A stretch of 64,000 bases of DNA, from NCBI RefSeq assembly GCF_000005505.3, contig NC_016133.3:8556001-8620000 (forward strand). Reading direction: 5' to 3'. Source of the DNA: Brachypodium distachyon (lineage: Eukaryota; Streptophyta; Magnoliopsida; Poales; Poaceae). Below the pieces are notes generated by a model. The model searched no databases and was not told the DNA's origin. It saw nothing but the letters and a program-made list of their open reading frames with translations. Every line of letters starts with the position of its first letter. The first letter of the stretch is position 1. The position numbers were made by a program, and so were the translations under genes. Shown piece by piece: positions 11,717 through 21,937 of the stretch.

Positions 11717-14248
11717 ATGGATCCCGCGGAGGTGTTGAATGTGCGATTTCATTTTGGTGGAGAGTTCGTCCGCATAGGACCACGACTGGATTATGTGGGT
11801 GGGGATGAAGCATTGTCCGTGATTGAGCGCGACAAAGTGTCATTTCCAGAGTTGAAAGGGCACCTTGCTGATCATCTAACACTGAACGAGAACAAGAAAA
11901 TACATTGGCTTCTTCCTGGAAAAGAACTGAATGATGGTTTGATGTTCTTGTATGATGACACTGGTTGCTTAAGAATGTCTCAGAACATAACAGACGGAGG
12001 AGTTGCTGATATCTTTGTGGAGTTTAATACAAATGAGCCAGACTCCAGCACAGATAGTGGTAGCAATTATAAAGAGGGGGATGAGGAAAGCAGTGAGTTC
12101 CATAGCGGTGAAGAAATTGACGATTTCCCAGAGCCTAATTCTGTCCTTACTGCAGATTCAAATGGAGCTGTGGTGGTTATTGATCTAACAGAAGCCAATG
12201 ATAAGGTGTTAGTGCCAAATGATGATGGGGTGATTACACAGGTTTTCAGAAGCCCAACAAAGAAGAGTCAACATGCGGCAGAGAAAGAGAGAGGAGTAAG
12301 AGGACATGCATTGGATGTAAGTAGTTCACAACTGGGAATATCTGTGATCACTAGATCTAGTCAGGTTCAGGATTCAGATGCGGTGCCACCAGTCCAGAAT
12401 GTTGCAGCAGCTCCTACTGTAGTACAAGAAGAATTGGCAGCAGATGTAGAGAACAGTGATAGTAGCAGTGAGGATAGTGAGTACCAACCACTTAGTGATG
12501 ACAGTGATGAACATTCAAAAATAGTGGAGCTAAGAAAGCATGCAAGGATGTACAAGAAGAGAATTAGGTCATCTCAGAGATTTGTTGCATCTGGGTCCAG
12601 TGCAGCAGTGCCAATTGATTTGGTTGCCAATGTAGAAGAGGTGGTCATGGAAGCTGAATTTGATTCAGAGGAAGAAGATTATTCTTATGATGATGATCCT
12701 GATGGAGGAGATGACCACTTTGTGAGAAGAAAGAGTAAGTACCCAAGATATAACAACAAATCTGACGTGCCACACTTCAGTTTGTCAATGGTTTTCAGCA
12801 GCAAACAACAGATGAGAAAGGCATTGCAGAAATACGGTCTTGTCACCAAAAGGAGTATAGTGTTCTTGAAATCAGAAGAGAACAGAGTTAGGGCAAAATG
12901 TGGTTGGCCTGGTTGTCCATGGCTCATCTATGCAGCAAAGAGGAGTAGATGTAGCAGGTTTCAAGTCATTACCTACATGGATGAGCACCATTGTGCACAG
13001 AACAGGGATAATAAGTTAGTGACTGCGAAGGTCATTGCAAAGAGGTATGAAAACTTCCTTATGGCAAATCTTACTTGGAAGATTGATAGCATGAAGACAA
13101 CAGTGTTGCAAGAGATGTTTGCTGATGTCACTTCTTCAAAATGTAAAGCTGCAAAGAAAATAGTAATGGAGAAGATGTTTGCAGGGATGAAAGGGGAGTA
13201 CACTAAAGTGTTTGATTACCAGCTGGAACTACTTAGGAGCAACCCTCTGTGAGTCTTTCAACCATGCAATAGTAGATTCAAGGTTTTATCCAATCATATC
13301 CATGCTTGAGAAAATCAGATGCAAAATGATGATTAGAATTCAAGAGCAAAGGACCAAATGTGAGAAGTGGCATGGGATAATATGCCCCAACATTTTCAAG
13401 AAACTGAAAGTGAGTATCAAGCTGATTGCATGGTGTGATGTCCTATGCAATGGCAAAGATGGGTTTGAGGTCAAACACACCAGTGGTAGAGGTAGAAGGT
13501 ACACTGTTAATTTGGAGAACAGAACATGCTCTTGTGGATATTTTCAGTTGGCAGGTTTGCCTTGCTGTCATGCCATAGCAGCTATATACAAATGTGGCAG
13601 AAAAGTAGATGAGTACATTGACAAATGCTTCTACATTGAAGAGTTCAAAAAGACATATGAGCATTGCATGGAACCGGTAGAAGGAGAGGACAAGTGGCCC
13701 ATTTCTCAAAATCCAAGGCCAAAGGCACCAGGTTATATTAGGATGCCTTGCAGGCCTAAAAAGAATAACAGGAAGAGGGAAGATCATGAGAAACCAAAAG
13801 GAAGAAAAATGACCAAAGTTGGCATCCAAATGAGGTGTGCAGTTTGTCATAAGACAGGACACAACAAGGTTAGTTGCTTGAAGAAGAAAGAAAAGGAAAT
13901 AATAGCAATGCTTTCATTTCCAAAGCTGGGAAAAAGATTAAGGCAGCAGAGGTATTTCTTCTTCTTGTTGCCAATAACTGTGTTTATATTGCAGATTATC
14001 TAGTTAGCAAAGCTTGGAAAATTGACTATTAAGTTGCTTTTTTTCTGCCTTTTCAGCAAGCACAAACAGACTTGACCACATCTGCCAGCCAATCAGCACA
14101 GGCTAGGGGAAAAAAGCCTAGCAGTACTGTAGCAGAAACAAGTGGCAGGAAGAGAAAGAAGCAAGAAGATGGAAATGTGTTCAAGGAAAGCAAGGAAAGG
14201 CAAAGAAAAAATGATGTGTGTGAAACTGGAAGAGATGTCAAACTGTAA
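11717..14248 (+). pseudogene. mudrA-like transposase lacking the DDE domain
   Basis: The first frame (11717-13252, 511 aa) starts with the PB1-like N-terminal domain usual in plant MuDR transposases. An acidic linker follows (about residues 95-340), then the FLYWCH/GCM-type zinc-binding domain (CGWPGCPWLIY ... DEHHC, about residues 395-430). A second frame (about 13238-14003) carries the downstream part: LCESFNHAIVD, a SWIM zinc finger (CSCGYFQLAGLPCCHAI) and a zinc knuckle (CAVCHKTGHNKVSC). The MULE catalytic domain of roughly 250 aa that belongs between them is absent, and the frame shifts at the junction. A 5' leader intron (about 11512-11702) and a 3' terminal exon (14057-14248, basic tail ending RDVKL) can be read. 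The splice into that last exon does not keep frame, which suggests further decay. Confidence 0.88.
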
Positions 14249-14663
14249 TGGTTCTTTTCGTCATATGTGACATATGTGTGCTGGGATGTTTGTTGGTTTT
14301 TATGCTAAACTATAACCGGAATGCTACTTTTGGTGATATGCGTGCTAGGACAGGTTGAATTCTGTGATATTGTTGGGCTGAATGCCAATATCTGTGATGT
14401 TGCTACTTACAACTATGTTGTTGTGATGGTCAGCTTATTTTTGTGTCAGTTTGGTCATGTCAGTTATGGTCAGCTTTGTCAAATATTTCATATCTCATTT
14501 ATGTGCTATGCATCTGTATTTGGCCATTTGTCCATATTTCTGTGATATTTGGTCATTTGGCTTAATCTGTAGCCAAATTCAGACAAGACTCGTATAGCTA
14601 CTGCAATTACAAAATAACTGAAACCAGTGCACTTCATTACAACTTCAGGTGCTCCAATTTACA

Positions 14664-14930
14664 TCAGTGCATCACAAAGGCAACTAGATAGCCCGACAGA
14701 AATATGACCATTGCATACATCAGTGCATCACAAAGCCTATTTTTCTCTAATTTTGCCGATAAGGCATCAATTGCACGATCCTTCTCGTACAGAAGCTTCC
14801 TCAGTGCATCACTTTCAGCATCCTTCAGTGCCAGTGCTTCAATGTTCGATCCATTGCCAGGGACGCCGATGGCGGCCACCACCACTATGGCTAATGGCTT
14901 CCTCATAGCCGACCGCACGGTCTCCCTCAC
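14664..14930 (-). CDS. Small convergent MULE protein, coiled coil plus membrane segment
   Basis: This 88-aa frame has a charged heptad-like stretch (ALKDAESDALRKLLYEKDRA region, about residues 34-65) and ends in one hydrophobic segment (ALMYAMVIFLSGYLVAFVMH). Grass MuDR-like elements often carry a second convergent gene encoding a GRF-type zinc-finger protein with a coiled coil and C-terminal membrane helix. Only the C-terminal part of that plan is visible here. The upstream zinc finger is missing or in a disrupted GC-rich region (14930-15110). The function is unknown. Confidence 0.4.
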   Translation of the reverse strand: MRETVRSAMRKPLAIVVVAAIGVPGNGSNIEALALKDAESDALRKLLYEKDRAIDALSAKLEKNRLCDALMYAMVIFLSGYLVAFVMH

Positions 14931-15429
14931 GTCCTGCTCCCTGCTCCACGGCCCGCCGCGCCGCCGAGCCCCACGCAGCCGTGCTCCGCGCGCCGCCGAG
15001 CCCCGCGCTCCGCCGTGCCCCGCGCGCTTCCGTGCCCCACGCGCCGCCGAGCTCTGCGCGACCGCGCCGTCGCCTCTCGCTTGCCCTCCTCTTGCTGAAC
15101 CCTAATTTCATTCCTCAATTGGCTTCAGAGTTCGGACGAACGGGTACGAACAGCGATCCCGCGTGGGACCCACCTAATGAGCTGGATCAGCAATCCCGGC
15201 GCCGCGTGATCAAACCCGGTCGACCAAACGGCTTAATCCGGAGATTACATAGGTGGGGCCGAAAATTAGGGATTAGGAGGTTGGGTTCAAATCAGACGAC
15301 CTCCACGAGGTTATGCCGTGCGCGTCCAAAGCTTGTGAGGGGAGAGCGGCGCCTGCTGGGTTCGTTCCAAATCCCGGAAAAAAGACTTTATTAATTAAGT
15401 CAGGCTGGCAAATCATCAGCTGGGCACAA

Positions 15430-15679
15430 CATTAGGAAAGCCGACCAACCCCAATAATTGTCTTTCTACGAAGCTTCCCATGACCTTCATACCTCTCGCT
15501 GGCCAACTCCCACTGTAGAAGTGTAGATCGTGAGGCTATGGGCTGTGGAGCACGGTGATTCCTCCCCTCGCCTGCTGCTTCGCATCCGAGGGCGCTCGGG
15601 GTTTTTTGCTTTGTTTTCTGGGGAAGATTCATTGGAATCTGGAATCGGCCGCACGATCTTGGTTGGGGCTTGCACCGGT
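15430..15679 (+). other. Possible untranslated leader exon of the NLR gene
   Basis: Just right of the MULE, a moderately GC-rich stretch ends in CACCG followed by GTAAACC, a plausible donor at 15680. A matching acceptor (TCTCGCAG) lies at 18538-18545, 31 bases before the NLR start codon. A leader intron of about 2.9 kb would hold the MITEs and SINE described below. This is inference only. Confidence 0.3.
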
Positions 15680-15898
15680 AAACCTTTGCTCTATTTTACG
15701 GCATCTTTGTGTGCACGTCCTTGATTTCTCCTGCGATCCTTTTTATGTTCTGTTCGGTAGCGACCGCTAGTTCCACCGTCCTTTCTCCCCGCCGGCCTTG
15801 TTCTCCTTAGGCCTTGCTCAGTTGCTTGGTACTAAATTTTTTTGGAGTGTTTTCTCAGTTATTATCAATCCCAAAATGAAAAACACTAGAAACCTTAA

Positions 15899-16188
15899 AG
15901 CCTTGTTTGGTGGTACAAGAGTTTTTGGATGTTTTTAGGGTATTATTCACTCCAAATTGAAAAACACTAGAAACCCTGAATTGTTATTTGGTAGGATGGG
16001 TTTAGAGAGAATTATTCCTAATTTCTCCCACAAAACACTCAATTTTTTACCAAATTAAAACACTTCTCACACTAGTGTTTTCTTAAAAACACTAGTGTTT
16101 TAGGTTTATTAGATTTTGGATGAACACCCAAACCCCTCAAATATCAAAACACTAGTGACTAAAAAATACACTAACACCAAACAAAGTC
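15899..16188. mobile_element. Tourist-like MITE, 290 bp
   Basis: TAA duplications at 15896-15898 and 16189-16191 flank ends reading AGCCTTGTTTGGTG and, reversed from the right, GACTTTGTTTGGTG. Similar sequence continues outside both ends (AAAAACACTAGAAACC on the left, TAGTTTCCCCCCACAAAACAC on the right), so it appears nested in an older relative. Confidence 0.7.
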
Positions 16189-16262
16189 TAAATAGTTGTT
16201 TGGTAGAAAGAGTTTAGAGTGGATTATTCCTAGTTTCCCCCCACAAAACACTATACATTTCT

Positions 16263-16619
16263 TTAAAATAGTTACGGCTTACTTTTTTTTTATAGGAAAA
16301 ACACAGTACATACGCAATCACTCACACACATACGCACGTACACTCACCCAGTCACCCCTATGAACGCACGCACGCACACCCTACCCCTATGAGCACCTTC
16401 GAGAGACTGAGCCACCGGCCGATCATCTTGAGATTGACGAAATCACCACAGGCGCCTCGTAGTTGACGGGTACGTCACTCCCACTAAAACACAACGCCGG
16501 TTAAAATCTGAAATAAATCCTGAAAATGCAAGCACCCATGTCAAGTCTGGGACTTGAACCTGGGTGGGCTGGTTCCACCACAAGAAACCAACCACCTGAA
16601 TTGGGCTCAGTTCGAAAAA
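16263..16619 (-). mobile_element. tRNA-derived SINE with 18-bp target duplication
   Basis: The 18-mer AAAACACTATACATTTCT occurs at 16245-16262 and again at 16620-16637, a long target duplication as made by LINE-type integration. On the minus strand the body has a B-box-like GGTTCAAGTCC near its 5' end. It ends in a GTGTGTGAGTGATTGCGTATG-style region and an A-rich tail, a structure I associate with grass SINEs. It interrupts a MITE-like sequence. Confidence 0.8.
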
Positions 16620-16727
16620 AAAACACTATACATTTCTGTACCAAATTAAAGAGCTCTTTTACGGTACCCCAAAATTACTATGGACCGTCTATTCGATGTA
16701 ATCTAATGGCTAATACTGCATGGTCCT

Positions 16728-16805
16728 CCATCAGAAATTTTTAGGACTACGGGACCATCAGAAATTTTTAGGACTACGGGACCATCAGAAATTTTTAGGA
16801 CTACG
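16728..16805. repeat. 27-bp tandem repeat, three copies
   Basis: The unit CCATCAGAAATTTTTAGGAC-TACGGGA is repeated at 16728, 16755 and 16782 with essentially no divergence, so the expansion looks recent. Confidence 0.95.
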
Positions 16806-17275
16806 TACTATAAATAGGTGGACTACCTTAATGTGAAGGGCAAAATTGTGCCAGTTGGGAGATCTTGTGGAAGATCAGATTTTTTTGTTTCCTAAATTAC
16901 TGGATGATCAATTTGGAAAGCTAATGGGGAGATCGCATAGGAGAGGCCGCTGGCTTGCCGTAGAGTTGCCGGTGGATGGAATTAGATCGATCTGGCCATA
17001 GGAATTGAAGAAGAGGAAGTACTAGAATTGTTAAGCGGACGATTGATCTGGGGTAAGGAATGAATGAAATTGGAGGTTGATGTCTTCCCGCCGGCGAGGA
17101 TCGAGAGTAAATTAGTACCGCGGACGGCGGTGCGTGTCTGCGAGGGCGAAGGGGACACCAGGCCAGGTCGATTGAAAAAAAAAAGACAACTGAAAAGTCT
17201 AAATATCCCTCCCATATGGACGGTTGGATTTGTTTGGTACTCATTTCTATACAATGGAGTGATAGGATACTGTAA
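16806..17275. other. Unassigned DNA upstream of the NLR gene
   Basis: This is mixed-composition DNA with a GC-richer middle (16930-17170). No stable protein or element is recognised. Confidence 0.35.
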
Positions 17276-17370
17276 AAACTCTCAAATTAAAACACTTCTC
17301 ATTTGGTAGGATGAACACCCAAAACCCTCAAATACTAAAACAGTAGTGACTAAAAATACACTAACACCAC
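17276..17370. repeat. Partial third copy of the 15899-type MITE
   Basis: The order AATTAAAACACTTCTCA, GGATGAACACCCAAA, CCTCAAATA, AGTGACTAAAAA and TACACTAACACCA repeats the inner right half of the element at 15899-16188. No second end is seen. Confidence 0.6.
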
Positions 17371-17379
17371 CACCCCGTC

Positions 17380-17750
17380 ACCCAGATGAACCCAATGCCA
17401 CATGAGGTGGCACAACCACGACAACTAGAGCCACCGCCACAGCGCTACCTCTTGCCACGTCATGCATCTCCCGGAAGAAAGTCCCTGTCACCGATGACGC
17501 CATGGGGCCTTTGCCCAGCAGCGCCCTCCGCCGGCCTGTGGCAAGGGAGTGGCGGCGGCTTAGCGTTAGATGAGAATTTCGCTCGTTTGGTGTATCCGAG
17601 TGATGCGTCCAATAATTTGCTTATTATTGCCGGTTTTACAAAAGAGCCAGAAACTACTGAAGACACAAACTTATCAAAATATAGATGTATCTATACCCAA
17701 AGAGCGTCTAGATACATGTATTTGGTCACTTAATATAAGACGGAGGGAGT
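17380..17750. other. GC-rich scrap followed by a half Stowaway MITE
   Basis: The stretch 17380-17560 is GC-rich with no recognised product. From about 17675 to 17750 a Stowaway right half is visible (GTATCTATACCC, TCTAGATACATGTA, ending AGACGGAGGGAG then TA). Its left half is missing or too diverged to see. Confidence 0.45.
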
Positions 17751-18576
17751 ATGTTTAGTTCTTTACATGTTGTTTGTCGCAGTGACAAGTAATTCCGGCC
17801 AGAGAGAGTACTTTATTTTTTGACATTTTGTGTGAGATCTTGCCACGCGGTTTTATTACTTTAGTAGAAAGTTCAATTGACTAGACCTGTACATGGTCGG
17901 GGTCTTGCATGCTCTAGGTCGTCCCTTTTTCTGAAGACTTTGGTTTTTCTAAACCCAACCAACAAGTTCTGTACTTTCAAGAAAACATAAAGTTTGGGTC
18001 TAAAGGCATTGATAGAAAAAGGTATTTATAAGTCCAAAAACGGGCCGAGACAATTGAATACTCAAAACAAGACGACGTCCAATGGTCGCAAGTCAAAACA
18101 TCACAATTAGCACCACCAAACAACCTAAGACCTAGATGCCAACCACACAAACGTACCGGATGCAAAAAAAAAAAAACCCACTAAGACTTTGCTGAAGGAA
18201 ACGAGAATCCAACTGTGAAAAGAGGCAAAGTTGTGACACTCCTGCTTTGGAGACGGCAAGTTGATGCCTTGTGTTTTAGGATTTTGTATGACAGTTTCTT
18301 TGGCAATAAATAACCCATCGATGGTTGTTTCGTCTTAAAAAGAAGAGTTCATGATCCTTCCGTATGTTCTCTAACTTGCTGATGAACAATTTATTGTGAT
18401 TAATTTTATGGGAAATATCTTTTGTTGGAACATATCTAGAACAAATAAGTAATACAATAGCTGGATTCTTATATACCTAACCAAAATTTTAGTTCGATAA
18501 TGTTGATTGCGTCTACAATGCTAATTGTGTCCAATTCTCTCGCAGAACGAAACTAATCTTCCAGACTCCAGTTAGC
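17751..18576. other. AT-rich flank immediately upstream of the NLR gene
   Basis: No gene or complete element is seen here. A splice-acceptor-like TCTCGCAG lies at 18538-18545, close before the NLR start codon. Confidence 0.35.
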
Positions 18577-21500
18577 ATGGGCTTATCAAAGGCCATTGGG
18601 GTCATTAGCGGCATCAATGAATGTGTAAACTTGTTTCAGTGGGCCAGATCTGCCATTTCATCTCTGCACTCCCGATGGAGTGGCTCAGAGGAGCAAAATC
18701 TTCAGGATCATGTATTGCACTTGCAGAGTGGCCTAGAACGTCTGAGGGATACTCTTCCTGCAGTGTACGACCTCATTAATGGAGCAGAGTGGAGATGCCA
18801 CGAACACTGTGTGGCCGAGCTCCTTCCGAAACTCAAGGATGCTGTGTATGACGCCGATGACCTTCTTGATGAGTTCAGATGGTACGAGATGAAGCTGCAA
18901 GTGGAGGGAAATGCAAGCCAATCTCCTTTCATTGACTTCTTTGATACTGTCTTTCAAGGCAGCTACAACAAACTGAATGATGTCCAAGAAAGGCTGGATC
19001 GTCTTTCCAGTCAGCTGGAGAAGATGGGGCTGCGTCAAGTTACGCAACGTTTTGACAGATCAGTCAGGCCGGAGACCAGCTCATTGCCAAATGAAACAAA
19101 AATATTTGGTCGTGACGAGGTGATGAAGCAGGTGATGGGACTTCTCAATGTCCCTACCATTTCAAAACGCAAGAGAGCAAGGAGCCCAGTCAATACATCA
19201 ACAAGAGCATCACCAAGCAACCAAGTTGGTAATGAATCAAGAATATCGAGTCTTGCTGTTTTGCCAATAGTTGGAATTGGTGGTGTTGGAAAGACTACTT
19301 TGGCCCAACATATCTGCAGTCATCAACGAGTCAAGTCTCACTTTGAACTGATTATTTGGATTTGCGTCTCGGATGACTTTGATGTGAAGAGGTTAACTAA
19401 AGAAGTCATACAATCCTGTCCTGGAAAAGAGGCAACAACTGATAATTTGGATTCTCTTCAGCGTGCTCTTTCTAACCATGTGAACAACAAAAGGTTCTTG
19501 ATAGTCCTTGATGACATGTGGGATGATGCCTTGAAGGAAAATGGGCAGCGTTGGAAGACGTTTTGTGCACCTTTTAAACGTGTCAAAGACGGAAGTATGA
19601 TTTTGGTCACCACTAGATGTCCAAAGGTTACCGAGGGAGTGCGCACAATGGAGCCCGTTAAATTAGAAGGTCTAAAGGATGACGTATTTTGGAATTTCTT
19701 CAAACTGTGCGTGTTTGGATCTGAGAGTTCTAACAATGATCCAGAGTTAGAGCACATTGGTAGAACCATACTTCCAAAATTGAAGGGTTCTCCTTTAGCG
19801 GCCAAAACTCTTGGACGCATGTTAAGAATGGATCTCCAAGCACCACATTGGAATGTTATACTTGAGAGTGAACTGTGGGAGTTGAGACAAGAGGAGACTG
19901 ACATTTTGCCTGCCCTTCGGTTGAGCTACATGTATTTACCATTCTATTTGAAGCAATGCTTCTCATTCTGTGCTGTGTACCCCAAAGATTACAAATTTGA
20001 GAAGAAGTACTTAGCTGAAATTTGGGTAGCAGAAGGCTTTGTGGAACATCAAGGTGATGTTCCAGTTCAAGATATTGGTCATCAGTACTTTGAAGAGCTT
20101 GTAACAAGGTCATTCTTCCAAAAAGTTAGAGATCGATACGTAATCCATGACTTGCTGCATGACATGGCACAAAAAGTTTCAGAGGATGACTGTTTCATCC
20201 TAAGGAACAAGAGCGATTTCGATAAAGTTCCTAAGAATGTTCGTCATCTGTATGTACTCCCGAGCAGTGACTTTGACAATACCAACCTGTTGAGCCTATG
20301 CAAGTACAGAAAGCTTCGAACCCTGTTTTGCAAGAAGCAATTAGGGAAGAAAACAGGTTCTGTAATGGACCACTGGTGTACAGAACTTCAGCGTATGCGT
20401 GTGATTTCTTGTGCCTCTACAAATGAGGTACCAGATAGTATTGGGAAATTGAAGCATCTTCGGTACCTCGAGATCTCCAGAGCTTGTCCTTTCAAGAGCA
20501 TTCCTTCAACTTTCTGTGGGCTCTATAATTTGCAGATCTTTAATGCCGCGAAATGCAAGCTAGAAGGCTTGCCCAGTGAATTTGCTAAGTTGATCAGTTT
20601 ACAGAAATTGGTACTAGATGGATTCCAATATTGTTCGGGGTTGTCTTTTCCCAAAGAATTTAATGCAGCGGAAGGGGAACAAGGAATTAGATTGATTAGA
20701 TTACTAAAGAATCTGAACCAATATTGTGGACATTTGGTCATCAGAAATATTGGCATGCTAAGTAAGGATCAGGCAGCAGAAGCTGAACTGAAGAACAAGA
20801 AATGTCTTGATGAGTTGACACTGGATTGGTCTTGTTGGGCGTCACGAAGCTCCCATTATTATCAAATCAGCCAACACAATGAGATAGAAGTGCTTCAAGT
20901 TCTGCGACCTCCTATCTCTCTCAAGCATCTGTCACTATCGTTATCCAGGTGTCTCCCTCTCAAGCTGGTCTCAGACAAAAAACTTGCCAAGCATAAACTT
21001 AAATGAGGTGCCTGCGGTTCACTACAACGATGGTATTTTCCAGTCCCTGACAAATCTAACCATTGACGGGTGCCAACATTTATCAAGCCTCGAACATGTT
21101 CTGTGCCCAGATTATGTACCGGCCATCAAGAAGATAAGGATTGCTGATTGCGAGATGTTAGTATCAGTAGCAACTGAAAGGTTTAGGGATTTGAATTTCC
21201 TTGAAGAATTGGAGGTGCGCGGTTGTCCGAACATCTGCTCCCGAAGTTTGGTGTCGCGGTCCCTTAAGAAGCTAACGCTGGCTAGTTGTGGGAATCTCCT
21301 GGACAATATTGAATGCTGCTCCCTCACGTACTTTTTTTTTATCATGTGACAATGTTACGTCCATCCAACCACAAATGTGGAGTCTTCCAGCTCTACAGGA
21401 GATGATATTCTGGGTGTGCGGATCTGTTACATCTATTGTACTCTCCACTAATCTTCTCCGTTGTGCTGGTACTGGAAGAATTGGAGCATTGCCATCCCTT

Positions 21501-21937
21501 ATTTTCTCGAAATTGTGGGATGTGGTAAATTGTCAACCCTTGATAACCTCCTAACGCAAGAATATCTACCTGCCATTAAGAAAATTGAGGTTCGTGCTTG
21601 CCCAAGACTCAACTGGCAAAGGGGATTCGTGTTTCCATCGTCTCTCCAAAGGCTCGAATTAAATGATTCTGGGGATATCTCTCCATGTGTTCCCAGCTGC
21701 CTACAAAACCTCACATCCCTCGTCTCACTGAAGATGATTGAGTGCCAGGGTTTGACATCCATTCCAGGCGACATTTGGCGCAGCAGTCTTGCATCACTCG
21801 AGGAATTGGATATTTGGTGTTGTCCAGACCTAGTTTCAATTGGCGGAGCAGAGGCAGTTGCGAAAATAAAGTATGTGGATATATGCGACTGTCCAAACCT
21901 AGATGAAGCAGAGGAGATCATGAACAGGAACCGCTAG
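18577..21937 (+). pseudogene. CC-NB-LRR resistance-type gene with frameshifted LRR
   Basis: This is an intracellular immune receptor of the CC-NLR class. The first frame (18577-21006, 809 aa) has an Rx-type coiled coil with DADDLLDEF near residue 91. It also has P-loop GIGGVGKTT (about 233), kinase-2 LIVLDDMWD (about 307), RNBS-B ILVTTR, GLPL variant GSPLAAKTLG (about 403), RNBS-D CFSFCAVYPKDY (about 460), an MHD-region variant VIHDLLHD (about 521) and the first LRRs. The LRR region then continues in other frames: +1 from about 20940 (LPSINLNEVPAVHYNDG), a further shift at the T run near 21328-21336, and another near 21490-21530, ending at 21937 (EEIMNRNR). As read, the protein would lose most of its LRRs. 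Either it is a pseudogene or a truncated receptor, or the homopolymer site at least is an assembly error. Confidence 0.85.

Larger units (their letters stand above)
11132..15391 (+). mobile_element. MuDR-type MULE, 4.3 kb, internally deleted
   Basis: Long inverted repeats of about 200 bp lie at about 11132-11325 and 15175-15391. Both arms share TTTGATTTGAACC, CCTCCTAATCCCT, CGACCGGGTTTGATCACGCG and GCGCCGGGATTGCTGAT. The right arm carries an extra block of about 55 bp near its tip, and I could not find a 9-bp target duplication, so the outer limits are good only to about 10 bases. The interior has a mudrA-type transposase gene on the plus strand and a small convergent frame on the minus strand, the layout of MuDR. 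The transposase lacks its catalytic core, so the copy cannot move by itself. Confidence 0.85.
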
